DNA of 64,000 nt, taken from Candidatus Sericytochromatia bacterium (GTDB lineage Bacteria; Cyanobacteriota; Sericytochromatia; UBA7694; JACMQJ01). Shown in pieces: positions 1 to 9,646 of this stretch (the first letter of the stretch is position 1; each line of letters begins with the position of its first letter). Both the position numbers and the translations under genes were made by a program. The stretch spans positions 1 through 64,000 of the forward strand of contig BPII01000007.1 in assembly GCA_026004035.1 (NCBI GenBank). Direction: 5' to 3'. Below the pieces are notes generated by a model. It was not told where the DNA came from. It saw nothing but the letters and a program-made list of their open reading frames with translations, and searched no databases.

Positions 1-1
1 T

Positions 2-1207
2 ATATCTGATGATATTACTTTAGTAAGTAGAAATAAAATTGAAAGTAGTAATTATAGTATAGTTGAAATAGATTATAAAAATGACTTTGATTTAGTAAAT
101 AAGTTTTATGCAAAACAAAAAAATGATTATTTTATGATTTTAAATTCTTATGAACAATTATCTGAAAATACAATAATAAATTTACCAAATATACTAAAAG
201 ATAATAAAGAAGATATTTTATATTCAAAAATTCAAAATATTAATATTGATGAAGCAAAAAATTTTTATACATTTAGAGAAGTTTTATTCAAAAATAAAAT
301 TTATTCAGATTTTAATTTATTTAGTAAAGATAAATCTTACAGAAAAATATTAATATACAATCTTGGATTCTTTTTTGAAGATTTTCAAAAAGAAATATTA
401 AATGAAACTTTATTTTTAGAAAATACATTTTATAAAAAAGATATTGCTAACTTAATTAATTATAAGAATATATCAGATAATTATAACTATTTTATAAATG
501 ATTACAATAAAGCAATGTTTTACTACAATAAGGCAATTGAATATTATTTAAAGAAAAACTTAGAAAATACAAGTAATTTTTATATAGAACTTTTACTAGG
601 ATTTATAAGAAGTAATATTTTAGTTGAAACTAATGATAATAATCTTTTCAAAATATTAAATGAAACAATTGATTTAGTCCCAAATATACCAGATGTAATT
701 TTTTATTTATCTAAATATAATGATGTTTTGGGTAATAATAAAAAAGCTATTGAAATATTGAAATATTTAGAGAACCTATTTGAAAGTAAGTCTAATATAA
801 ATATTTTAAAAGTAGCTTCATTTGAACAATCGATAAGAATACTTGTATTTTTAGAATTATCTAAATTATATAAAAAAGAGAAAAATGAGATTATATCAGA
901 AAATTATTTAGAAAAAGCTCTTGAACAAAGCCCAAATTCTATGTATGTAAATTTATGTTTATCCAAATTTTATCTGTTTGATAACAATCTAGAAAAATCA
1001 CTTAACTATTTAATAAATAGTAGATTTATAAATATTTCAGAAAAAGAAAAAATAGTACTAAAAACTTATTTAAATGAAGAGATTAATTCAGAAAATTATA
1101 ATGAGCTTTACAAATTTATTCTTTCAAGCTTATTAAAATATCCTTATTGGAATAAATATGAAAAATTAGAATTAAAAGATAAAGAATTTTTTATTTTGTA
1201 TAATTAA
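2..1207 (+). CDS. TPR-like repeat protein, 5'-truncated by window edge
   Basis: The reading frame is open from base 2 through the first internal ATG at 134 to the stop, so the gene starts before the window and only its C-terminal ~401 residues are seen. The visible part is helical, rich in Asn, Lys, Leu and Tyr. It has loosely repeated ~34-residue helix pairs (for example around the FYYNKAIEYY stretch and the EKALEQSPNS stretch), which look like degenerate tetratricopeptide repeats. No signal peptide or enzyme motif can be judged because the N-terminus is missing. TPR arrays usually mediate protein-protein contacts, and the specific role here is unknown. The next gene starts 64 bases downstream with its own ribosome site. 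Confidence 0.6.
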   Translation: MSDDITLVSRNKIESSNYSIVEIDYKNDFDLVNKFYAKQKNDYFMILNSYEQLSENTIINLPNILKDNKEDILYSKIQNINIDEAKNFYTFREVLFKNKIYSDFNLFSKDKSYRKILIYNLGFFFEDFQKEILNETLFLENTFYKKDIANLINYKNISDNYNYFINDYNKAMFYYNKAIEYYLKKNLENTSNFYIELLLGFIRSNILVETNDNNLFKILNETIDLVPNIPDVIFYLSKYNDVLGNNKKAIEILKYLENLFESKSNINILKVASFEQSIRILVFLELSKLYKKEKNEIISENYLEKALEQSPNSMYVNLCLSKFYLFDNNLEKSLNYLINSRFINISEKEKIVLKTYLNEEINSENYNELYKFILSSLLKYPYWNKYEKLELKDKEFFILYN

Positions 1208-1271
1208 AATATTACAAACTTTATATAATATTTTTCTTAAAATTGTTATTTTGTTTAAAGGAGTATTAAGA

Positions 1272-1953
1272 ATGCTAAAAATTTATGCACCATTAGGAGC
1301 ACCTTTAATTTCCTCAAGTGCAGGTAGATGTTTTTTATTGCTTGAAGAATTAGGAGTAAATTATGAACCAGTTTTTATAGATTTTAAAAAAGGAGAAAAT
1401 AAAACTGAAGAATACTTAAAACTGAATCCAAATGGTAAAATTCCTACTTTAATTGATACTGAAGAAAACTTTGTATTATGGGAATCTATGGCTATAAACA
1501 ATTACTTATGTGAAAAATATAAACCAGAACTATTAGGAGAAAATTTAAAAGAGAGAGCTATTATTAATCAATGGAATTATTGGATTATTTCAGAATATCA
1601 AGTTCCAATAGTTCAGGTTATTAATACAAATGAGATTTTTACCTGAAGAAAAAAGAGATTTAAAAACTATTGAAAATTGTTTTGAAAAAATTTCAAAATT
1701 AAACAAAATTTTAGATGAAAATTTAAGTAATAATGAATTTATTGCTGGAAGTAAAATATCAGTAGCTGATTTTAATATTGCACATGTTGCATCTACTTGT
1801 TTTATGGTTAAAGTAGATACTTCTAATTTAAAAGATTGGAATAGATGGATATCAAATATTACATCTAGAGAATCCTTTAAAAAAATTAATGAAATAATTA
1901 TTTCACTGGGCACTGAGCTAATGTTATTTTTTGATAAGATCAAAATACTTTAA
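1272..1953 (+). CDS. Glutathione S-transferase family protein, one frameshift
   Basis: The N-terminal ~80 residues form a thioredoxin-like GST domain: KIYAPLGAPLISSSAGR at the glutathione site, then NPNGKIPTL (cis-Pro) and WESMAINNYL. The C-terminal half (FLPEEKRD, then FIAGSKISVADFNIA) is the GST helical domain with its N-capping SVAD motif. The two halves lie in different frames. Removing one base in the AAA at 1628-1630 joins them into about 226 residues, the usual family length. I chose the ATG at 1272 because AAAGGAG lies 9 bases upstream; the TTG at 1251 has none. The last ~14 codons and the stop lie inside a 142-bp repeat, so the natural C-terminus has probably been replaced. The substrate is unknown. 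Confidence 0.75.
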
Positions 1954-2050
1954 TAGTAAGCATTTTAAAGATTTATATTAAAAATGTTTTAAATTTAGTA
2001 TTTATCAGCATTTCAAGGTAATTTTTTTTCTATAACTCAATCCCAGTGCC
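1909..2050 (+). repeat. 142-bp MITE-like repeat, copy A
   Basis: A 142-bp unit starts with GGCACTG and ends with CAGTGCC, a 7-bp perfect terminal inverted repeat. It matches a second unit at 3177-3318 in the same orientation along its whole length with scattered substitutions (shared blocks include GCTAATGTTATTTTTTGATA and TATAACTCAATCCCAGT). The left end lies inside the GST gene and supplies its last codons and stop. The unit has no coding capacity, so it resembles a non-autonomous miniature element. I see no clear target duplication. Confidence 0.75.
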
Positions 2051-2173
2051 AATAAATATCTTATTTGGTATAATCTTAGTTATTTATAAGCCTTATTAGA
2101 CAGATAAATAGAATTTTGGTATAAGATAAGTTTAAGTTATAATATTATTTAATATATTTATTTTTTAAATAAT

Positions 2174-3148
2174 ATGATAGAAAAACCATTTTACAGACCA
2201 AGAAGATTAAGAAAAAATCATATATTAAGGGATTTGGTAAAAGAAACATATCTTTCAAAAAATGATTTAATTTATCCTATATTCATAGCAGAAAAAGAAA
2301 ACATAAAAGAAGAAATAAATTCTATGCCAGAAATATATAGACAATCTATAGATTATGCAATGGAAGAAATTAATAATGCTAAAGAAAAAGGTATAAAATC
2401 TTTTTTATTATTTGGAATACCTAATAATAAAGATGATATAGCAAGTTCTGCTTATGATGATGAGGGGGTAATACAAAAATCATTAAGAAAAATAAAAAAA
2501 AATATAAAAGATATTGTATTAATAACAGATGTTTGTAATTGTGAATATACGAGTCATGGACATTGTGGAATCATAAAGAATAATGATGTAGATAATGATT
2601 CTACTTTAGATTTACTTGTTAAAACTTCTTTATCACATGCAAGAGCTGGTGCTGATATAATAGCGCCTTCTGACATGATGGATGGTAGGATTTTTAATAT
2701 TAGAAAAGCTTTGAATGAAAATGGTTTTGAAAATATTCCTATAATGTCATATTCAGCAAAATTTTCATCATTTTTTTATGGACCATTTAGAGAAGCTGCA
2801 CAGTCAAATCCTTCTTTTGGTGATAGAAAAACTTATCAAATAGACTATAGAAATTCCAATGAAGCTGTTTTTGAAAGTAAGCTTGATATAGAGGAAGGAG
2901 CTGATATAATAATGGTTAAGCCTGCACTTTCATATTGTGATATTATTTATAAAATAAAACAAGAATTAAAAAGACCTTTAGCAGCTTATAATGTATCAGG
3001 TGAATATTCAATGGTTAAAGCTGCTTCGTCTAAAGGTTGGGTAGATGAAAATAAATTAGTATTGGAAATTCTTTATTCTATAAAAAGAGCAGGAGCTGAC
3101 ATGATAATTACTTATCATGCTTATAAGATAGCTGACTATATTGAATAA
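2174..3148 (+). CDS. hemB: Delta-aminolevulinic acid dehydratase (porphobilinogen synthase)
   Basis: The enzyme condenses two 5-aminolevulinate molecules to porphobilinogen in cytosolic heme synthesis. Its 324 residues match the family length. Visible signatures are the N-terminal RPRRLRKN, the metal-binding cysteine loop VCNCEYTSHGHCG (the Cys-type, zinc-using form), the first Schiff-base lysine in SYSAKFSSFFYGPFREA, and the second in IIMVKPALSYCD. TATAAT at about 2139 lies 30-odd bases before the ATG and could be its -10 box. There is no clear ribosome site. The gene sits alone between two direct copies of a 142-bp repeat. Another heme gene, hemE, lies at the far end of the window, so the pathway is scattered. 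Confidence 0.97.
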   Translation: MIEKPFYRPRRLRKNHILRDLVKETYLSKNDLIYPIFIAEKENIKEEINSMPEIYRQSIDYAMEEINNAKEKGIKSFLLFGIPNNKDDIASSAYDDEGVIQKSLRKIKKNIKDIVLITDVCNCEYTSHGHCGIIKNNDVDNDSTLDLLVKTSLSHARAGADIIAPSDMMDGRIFNIRKALNENGFENIPIMSYSAKFSSFFYGPFREAAQSNPSFGDRKTYQIDYRNSNEAVFESKLDIEEGADIIMVKPALSYCDIIYKIKQELKRPLAAYNVSGEYSMVKAASSKGWVDENKLVLEILYSIKRAGADMIITYHAYKIADYIE

Positions 3149-3176
3149 AATGATTGTCTAAGTTATTTGTTTTTCT

Positions 3177-3318
3177 GGCACCTGCGCTAATGTTATTTTT
3201 TGATAAGCTTAAAATCCATTAATACTAAGCATTTTAAAGATTTATATTAAAATATACCTTAAATTCAGTATTTATAAGCTTTTGAAGGTAATTTTTTCTA
3301 TAACTCAATCCCAGTACC
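3177..3318 (+). repeat. 142-bp MITE-like repeat, copy B
   Basis: This second copy, in direct orientation 29 bases after the hemB stop, has the same length as copy A. Its ends (GGCACCTG and CAGTACC) are more diverged. The rest of the 385-bp gap up to mnmG (3319-3533) is AT-rich, with no open frame and no structure I can support. Confidence 0.75.
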
Positions 3319-3533
3319 ATAAATTAGTGTAAAATTATGAATATATATGTATGAATGTATATGTTTTTAAATACTCTCTTAAGTGCAATAGCTATACTAT
3401 AATTTTATAGTACAATATCTGTTATAAAAATTTTAAGATATTATTTATTTATCAAATTTATAGAAACTTTTTCTCTTAAAAATAACTAAATAAGATATAC
3501 TAATCATTATGTATTATTTATTAAAATAGAAAT

Positions 3534-5431
3534 ATGACTTATAGAACTTTATATCCTAAAGAATATGATGTTATTGTAATAGGTGCTGGTCATGCTGGCT
3601 GTGAAGCTGCTTTAGCTAGTGCTAGATTAGGTTGTAAAACATTAGTGGTAACTATTAATTTAGATACAATAGCTTGGATGCCTTGTAATCCTTCAATAGG
3701 AGGACCTGCAAAAGGTAATCTTGTAAGAGAAATAGATGCTTTAGGTGGTGAAATGGCTAAAATTACTGATAGAACATACTTACAAATAAGAATGTTAAAC
3801 TCTTCAAGAGGACCTGCTGTTCAATCTTTAAGAGCACAATGTGATAAAAAATTATATAGTATGTTTATGAGACAAGTTCTAGAAAATACCCCTAATTTAG
3901 AATTAAAACAAGTTTTAGTTGATGAAATTATAGTTGAAGATGGGCAAATAGCAGGTATAGTCAGTAATCTTGGGATGGAATATAGATGTAAAGCTTTGAT
4001 AATAGCAACAGGAACTTTTTTAAAAGGAAAATGTCATGTCGGTTTAAAATCATATTCAGCTGGACGAGCTGGTGAATTCTCAGCTGAAAAACTATCTGAT
4101 AGTCTAAGACAAAATGGTTTTATTTTAGGTAGATTAAAAACAGGGACACCTGCTAGAGTTGATAAAAGAACTTTAAATTTAATAAAATGAAAATTCAAGA
4201 AGGTGATAATCCAATACGATTTTTTTCTTTTGACTCACCTGGTATAGAAAAAGAACAAACTCCTTGTTGGCTTACTCATACAAATATAAAAACTCATAAA
4301 GTTATAATGGATAATTTAGATAAATCACCAATATACACAGGAATTATAGAAGGAATAGGTCCTCGTTATTGTCCTTCAATAGAAGATAAAGTTGTAAGAT
4401 TTCCTGATAGAGATCAACATCCTATTTTTATAGAACCTGAAAGCATATTTACTAACGAAATGTATGTTCAAGGTATGTCTTCAAGTTTGCCTGAAGATGT
4501 TCAACTTGCTATGTTAAGAACAATAGAAGGTATGGAAAATGTAGAAATGCTAAGACCAGCTTATGCTGTTGAATATGATTATTTACCAGCTACACAAGTT
4601 TATCCTTGGCTTGAAACAAAAGCTGTTAAAGGAATATTTACTGCAGGACAAATAAACGGAACAAGTGGTTATGAAGAAGCAGCAGCACAGGGTATTATAG
4701 CAGGAATAAATGCAGCAAGATTTATACATAATTTACCTTATATAGTTATGGAACGTTCCTTGTCTTATATTGGAACATTAATAGATGATTTGGTAACTAA
4801 AGAAATAAATGAACCTTATAGAATGCTTACATCAAGGTCAGAATACAGATTACTATTAAGACAAGATAATGCTGATTTAAGACTTACCCCATTAGGTAGA
4901 GAGATTGGACTTGTTGATAACTCAAGATATACTAAATTTACAGAAAAATCAAGACAAATAGAATTGGAATTAACAAGATTAGCAAGCACTTTTATAACAC
5001 CTACTGAAGAAATGAGAGAAAGAGTTAAAAGTATTACAGGTGAAGATTTTTATCAAAAAATATCATTATTAGAATTATTAAGGCGTCCATCTGTTAGTTA
5101 TTCTATGATAACTGAAATATTACCTACAAATGAAAAAATAAGTAAAGAAGTTGCTGAACAAATAGAAATTCAAGTAAAGTATGAAGGTTATATAGAAAGA
5201 CAAAATCAACAAATAAATAAATTTAAGAAAATGGAAAATATTTCTATACCAAGTAATATAGATTATTATAGTATAAAAGCTTTATCAAGAGAAGCTCAAG
5301 ATAAATTATCAAAAATAAAACCTCAATCAATAGGCCAAGCTTCAAGAGTTGGTGGTGTTACTCCAGCTGACATATCTGTATTAATTGTATATATAGATGC
5401 TTTAAGAAAAGCTAAAAGAGAAGCTGTATAA
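3534..5431 (+). CDS. mnmG: tRNA uridine-5-carboxymethylaminomethyl modification enzyme MnmG, split by a -1 frameshift
   Basis: MnmG, with MnmE, places carboxymethylaminomethyl on the wobble uridine of several tRNAs, using FAD and NADH. The first frame (3534-4190) carries the FAD-binding dinucleotide fold ([14 protein letters not shown]), [12 protein letters not shown] and [10 protein letters not shown]. The second frame (4187-5431) carries [18 protein letters not shown]-type residues, [17 protein letters not shown] and the C-terminal [11 protein letters not shown] helix bundle. Adding back one base near 4172-4186 gives 632 residues, the exact family size. As written, the first part ends in TGA overlapping the ATG of the second (ATGA), so coupled translation of two chains cannot be excluded, but consensus error is likelier. 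The Clp-like gene starts with its ATG overlapping the mnmG stop. Confidence 0.93.
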
Positions 5432-6846
5432 TGTTTGAAAAACTTTCTCAGGAATCAATAAAAATAGTAATGTTAGCTCAAGAAGAAGCTAAATTTCTTA
5501 ATAGTAGTGAAGTTGAACCTGAACATATATTATTAGGAATACTAAAAGAAAGTAATTCTTCAGCGTCTAAATTATTATATGAAAAAGGAATTTCCCATGA
5601 AAATTTATTAAAAAGACTTGAACAAAAACAAATAGAAAATAATAAATTTCCAAAATTTGGAATACAATTTTCACATAGTACAAACGAAGCAATAGAATTA
5701 GCACTTAATGAAGCAAATAAACTATCGTCAGAAATTATAACACCTGAACATTTATTACTTGGCATAATATCATTAGGCGAAGGACTAGTTATAACCATAC
5801 TAAAAGACTATGGTATAAATTTAAATAGAATAAGATGGGAATTATCAAGAATAAACAAAAAAGAAGACATATCAACACCAAATATATTATTACTAACTTC
5901 AGACATTACAAATAAAATTATAAATAATGAAATAAACACTGTAATCATAAGAGATAGATATGTTGAAGAAATTATCTATAATCTTAACTCATATAAAAAA
6001 ACTTATCCTATTATAATAGGCGAAAAAGGAGTTGGTAAAACATCTATAATATACTCTTTAGTTCAATGCTTACTTGATGGTAATATTTTCAAAGAACTTC
6101 AAAGTTTTAAAGTACTGTATTTCAGTTTTAATAATCTTTTATCAGAATACTTAAATTTTGTAGATATTAATAAATCTTTTAAACTACTAATCAATGAGTT
6201 AAAACAAGTAAAAGATTCTATTTTAGTAATAGAGGATTTAGACTTTATTTTTGATGAAAAATTAATAAACTCAAACATTATAAATATATTATTAGATACT
6301 TTAGAAAACCAGAAATTATATTTTATATTTTCTTCTTCTTTTGAAAATTATGAAAAAGAAATAAAAAAATCTAGAATAAACAAATATTTGAATGCAATAG
6401 AAATACATGAAGCTACAGAATTAGAAACTAAAATATTTTTAGAACATTGGAAAAATAAATTTACTGAATTTCATAATATAGATATTGATGATTTAGCTAT
6501 TGATAGTATTATAAAAAATGCAAAGAAAATATATCCACATGAAAAATTCCCAGAGATAGCATTTAAGATACTTGATATAGCTTGTTCAAAGAAAAAATAT
6601 TCAAAAGTTTTGGCTCAAAATAGAATAAAAGATATGGAGAGACATTTAAGGATATTAAGAAACAAGAGAGATGAGTATATAAAAAATAATAATTTGGAAT
6701 TATTAGAAGAAATAAAGAAAGAAGCTCAAGAATATGAGAATGAAATAATGATTTTAAAAAATAATATTTCATCTAGTCTAAGATTAACTCTTTCAGAAGC
6801 TGATATAAAATTATTAGTAGATGAATATATTAAACCTTTTACATAA
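5431..6846 (+). CDS. ClpC-like protein with N-domain and a single AAA module (D2 absent)
   Basis: Residues 1-145 are a double Clp N-terminal repeat (SQESIKIVMLAQEEA, then EVEPEHILLGIL and a second EIITPEHLLLGI), which binds adaptors or substrates. A AAA module follows, with Walker A GEKGVGKT at ~197-204 and a Walker-B-like ILVIEDLDFIF at ~265. A coiled segment (~390-455) resembles the ClpB/ClpC middle domain. The protein stops at DIKLLVDEYI, the place where ClpC has DIA..VS.WTGIP and enters its second AAA ring. No D2 sequence exists downstream in any frame, so the lack is real in this assembly. Full ClpC is over 800 residues; this has 471. Its ATG overlaps the mnmG stop, suggesting cotranscription. 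The role is unknown; it could be a regulator or chaperone without protease docking. Confidence 0.8.
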   Translation: MFEKLSQESIKIVMLAQEEAKFLNSSEVEPEHILLGILKESNSSASKLLYEKGISHENLLKRLEQKQIENNKFPKFGIQFSHSTNEAIELALNEANKLSSEIITPEHLLLGIISLGEGLVITILKDYGINLNRIRWELSRINKKEDISTPNILLLTSDITNKIINNEINTVIIRDRYVEEIIYNLNSYKKTYPIIIGEKGVGKTSIIYSLVQCLLDGNIFKELQSFKVLYFSFNNLLSEYLNFVDINKSFKLLINELKQVKDSILVIEDLDFIFDEKLINSNIINILLDTLENQKLYFIFSSSFENYEKEIKKSRINKYLNAIEIHEATELETKIFLEHWKNKFTEFHNIDIDDLAIDSIIKNAKKIYPHEKFPEIAFKILDIACSKKKYSKVLAQNRIKDMERHLRILRNKRDEYIKNNNLELLEEIKKEAQEYENEIMILKNNISSSLRLTLSEADIKLLVDEYIKPFT

Positions 6847-6984
6847 AATATTTATGATTGTAAATTAATTTATTTCAGAGTAAAAGATTAGATATTTTTC
6901 ATTATAAATTAAAAATCAAACATATATATTAGATTTGTTTTAACCTTTAAAATAAAGTTTTTTACAAAAATAGAAAATGGTTAT

Positions 6985-7120
6985 AGTATAATTTACAATA
7001 GTTTAGCAATATAGTGTTTTTTTTAATAAAAATTAATGCACTATCAATTTAATAAATTGATATTAGTTTAGTATAAAAACTAATTACTAGCATGCAACAA
7101 GTCTATTAAATAAGTTTAGA
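6985..7120 (+). mobile_element. Solo 3'-end relic of an IS630-like element
   Basis: The stretch ending at 7052 reads as the last codons INALSI plus stop, and the bases beyond it include GCATGCAACAAGTCTATTA. The same codons and a matching downstream segment occur at the 3' end of the transposase relic at 61275-61740. It therefore looks like a leftover end of the same element. A hairpin (ATTAGTTT...AAACTAAT, 7062-7084) lies within and could also end transcription from either side. The rest of the gap 6847-7105 shows nothing else. Confidence 0.45.
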
Positions 7121-8290
7121 ATCCAAATCTCTTTTTATAGTTTCTTTTAGCTTTATATCTCTTTTTAAAAGCTCTTTTACAAAAAGTTTTCCTGAAACAG
7201 CTTTTTCTAAACTTATAACACCTTTCTCAATTTTATTTTGAGCTATCATTATAGCTACTATACTAGCAGGAAAAGCTGTTGTTCTTTCCATTGCTGTAAA
7301 TCCTGTTTTATCATCAAAAAAATCTATTATCTCAAAAGTATATTCTGTTTTTCTATTATCTTTTAAGCCTTTACAAGTAGTTCTCAATACAACTAAATCT
7401 TTATCTTCAGGAAAATCTATTTTTGGAGCAACAACTTTGTGAAAAACATCTCTTGGAGAGACTTTAACATCATTTATAATTACAGGTTCTACATCCAATA
7501 ATCCTAAATCTAACATTGTTTTAAACTTACTATAGTGTCCTGGATATCTAACAGTTTTATATTCATAAGTTTTTATTTTACCTTCAAATGTCCAAGGGCA
7601 TGTGGATGTTCCCCCTGTTGTGGTAAAAGCTTCACATTTACCTATATAATCAAATTCTATTTCTTCAAGCTCTGTAAAAGTGTCAATTTCTGTTACTTTA
7701 TAATCTCTTAATATATATGCTTTGCCAAAATATTCATTGGTAAGACCACTAATACTAAAGACTAATTTATAATCTAAAGGTGGTTTAGGATTTTGAGGTA
7801 ATCCCCCACATCTTATTTGAACTTCTTCGCAAGAATCCAGTAATTCCATACCATAAACTGCCAAAGTATTTCCCATTCCAGGCATTAATCCACAATCAGG
7901 AACTATTGATATATTAGCTTCCTTAGCATAGGAGTTTAATTTAAGCTGTTCTTTTACTATATCAGTATTTCCTCCTAAGTCACACATAGAAGATTTAGCT
8001 TTTATAGCTATTTCTGAAATTTTAATATTAAATTGATATGGAACGGCACTTAGAAATGAATTTACACCTTGTAAAAATTCCAATACGCTATTTTCATCAT
8101 CCACAGAAACTTTATAAGGAAAAACAATCTCTTTTTCTAATAGTTTATTTACTCTATTAGCTGAAGATTTTGCTTTTTCAAAATCTATATCACCAATTTT
8201 TACTTTTTTAGCATCACCAAATTTTGCCATATCATATGCACAAGCAGTGCCTTGCATACCAGCACCTAAAACAGCATAAGTATAACTCAT
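7106..8290 (-). CDS. Saccharopine dehydrogenase / lysine dehydrogenase family oxidoreductase
   Basis: The N-terminus has a Rossmann NAD(P)-binding loop (AVLGAGMQGTACAYDMAK), followed by the family's SFLSAVPYQFN and DCGLMPGMGNTLA motifs and a long C-terminal substrate domain with TTGGTSTCPWTFEG. At 394 residues it is the size of bacterial saccharopine reductases, lysine 6-dehydrogenases and carboxynorspermidine synthases. It probably interconverts an amino acid or polyamine imine with NAD(P)H in the cytosol. No carboxynorspermidine decarboxylase is adjacent, so I do not assign that pathway. It is divergent from the PLP enzyme at 8430, with ~140 bp of shared promoter region, which suggests linked amino-acid metabolism. 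Confidence 0.85.
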   Translation of the reverse strand: MSYTYAVLGAGMQGTACAYDMAKFGDAKKVKIGDIDFEKAKSSANRVNKLLEKEIVFPYKVSVDDENSVLEFLQGVNSFLSAVPYQFNIKISEIAIKAKSSMCDLGGNTDIVKEQLKLNSYAKEANISIVPDCGLMPGMGNTLAVYGMELLDSCEEVQIRCGGLPQNPKPPLDYKLVFSISGLTNEYFGKAYILRDYKVTEIDTFTELEEIEFDYIGKCEAFTTTGGTSTCPWTFEGKIKTYEYKTVRYPGHYSKFKTMLDLGLLDVEPVIINDVKVSPRDVFHKVVAPKIDFPEDKDLVVLRTTCKGLKDNRKTEYTFEIIDFFDDKTGFTAMERTTAFPASIVAIMIAQNKIEKGVISLEKAVSGKLFVKELLKRDIKLKETIKRDLDSKLI

Positions 8291-8429
8291 AATAACTATT
8301 CTCCAAATAATTAATTCTTTAGTATGTCATTATAACAAAGATAAATATTATTTTTGTTTTTCTATTAAAATTAAAAATAAAAAAATTTATGTTAAAATTC
8401 TAATTAATTTTGAATTTATTTTTAATCAA

Positions 8430-9638
8430 ATGTTAGCTAATTTATCTTATTATACTTTAAGAGAATTATTAAAAAATTATTCTTTTCCATTAGCATTGAT
8501 AGATCTTGATGGTATTGATTATAATTTTGAGTTTTTTTCAACAAGAGTAAATACATATTCTAAAAAAATAAGAATAGCTACAAAATCAATAAGGGTCCCT
8601 TACATAATTAAATATATATATGAAAAAAATCCTTCTATTATTTCAGGTTTAATGTGTTATAGGATAAGAGAAGCTCAATATTTGTTTAATCAAGGATTTA
8701 ATAATATATTTATTGCTTATCCTGAAGTAAATAAAAATGATTTAAATATATTAATTAAAATGATAAAAAGTGGTTGTAATGTATCAATAACCGCTGATTT
8801 ACTTGAACATTTTAATATTTTAAATAAATTAGGAAAAGAAAATAATTGTGTAATTAATGTTGTTTTAGAATTAGACGGATCTTTGAAGATAACTAATAGT
8901 GTTAATTTAGGTGTTAGAAGAAGTTCTATACAGAGTATATCCGATTTGAAAAATAGATTGTCTTTTATTAGAAATATGAAAAATATTAACTTGTATGGAG
9001 TAATGTTATATGAAGCACAAATAGCAGGTGTAGCTGATAACTTACCAAATGATATAACTAAGCATATAAAAAGAAAAATAAAACAGATTAGTATAGAAAA
9101 AGTTAAAGATTTTAGAAATGATTGTTTAGAAGTAATATATGACCAAGGTTTTAAACCAGAAATAATAAATGGTGGTGGTTCAGGTAGTGTAGATACAACA
9201 ATAAAAGAAGAATGTATTACAGAAATAACAATTGGTTCAGGTTTTCTATGTTCTCATCTATTTAGTTATTATAATAATTTAGAATTGATACCATCAATTT
9301 TTTATGCAATAGAAATTGTTAGAAAATCAGATGAAAATTTTGTAACTTGTATGGGAGGAGGTTATATAGCTTCAGGTTCTTATGGTAAAGAAAAACAGCC
9401 TGAAATATTTTTACCAAAAGGAATTACATATACAAATATAGAAGGTTTTGGTGAAGTTCAGACCCCATTTAAAATTTTAGATAAAAAATTAGATTTAAAC
9501 TTAGGTGATCCAATAATATTAAGACATGCAAAAGCAGGAGAATTAGCTGAACATTTTAATAAATATTTGGTATTTAAAGATAATAAAATTATTTCTGAAA
9601 CTGAAACTTATAGAGGTCTTGGTTTAAGCTTTTTATAA
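8430..9638 (+). CDS. Alanine-racemase-fold PLP enzyme (D-threonine aldolase / D-serine dehydratase-like)
   Basis: The protein starts with LALIDLDGIDYNFEFF, then IATKSIRVPYI, where the lysine is the expected PLP Schiff-base residue of fold-III enzymes. A glycine-rich phosphate site follows at INGGGSGSVDTT. The C-terminal domain is of the D-Ser-dehydratase type, with CMGGGYIASGSYGKE and the metal-site-like RHAKAGELAEHFN. The 402 residues fit this group, which acts on D-hydroxy amino acids or as racemases. The exact substrate cannot be read from sequence. It lies 8 bases before queG and is probably cotranscribed. Its divergent neighbour is an amino-acid dehydrogenase. Confidence 0.82.
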   Translation: MLANLSYYTLRELLKNYSFPLALIDLDGIDYNFEFFSTRVNTYSKKIRIATKSIRVPYIIKYIYEKNPSIISGLMCYRIREAQYLFNQGFNNIFIAYPEVNKNDLNILIKMIKSGCNVSITADLLEHFNILNKLGKENNCVINVVLELDGSLKITNSVNLGVRRSSIQSISDLKNRLSFIRNMKNINLYGVMLYEAQIAGVADNLPNDITKHIKRKIKQISIEKVKDFRNDCLEVIYDQGFKPEIINGGGSGSVDTTIKEECITEITIGSGFLCSHLFSYYNNLELIPSIFYAIEIVRKSDENFVTCMGGGYIASGSYGKEKQPEIFLPKGITYTNIEGFGEVQTPFKILDKKLDLNLGDPIILRHAKAGELAEHFNKYLVFKDNKIISETETYRGLGLSFL

Positions 9639-9646
9639 CAATTTAG

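Noticed and set aside
4160-4200. Reassigned stop codon (TGA read as Trp), suggested by several frames ending in TGA
   Set aside because: Reading through TGA does not continue the proteins; the true continuation is always in another frame. Normal genes end in TGA, TAA and TAG, and Trp uses TGG.
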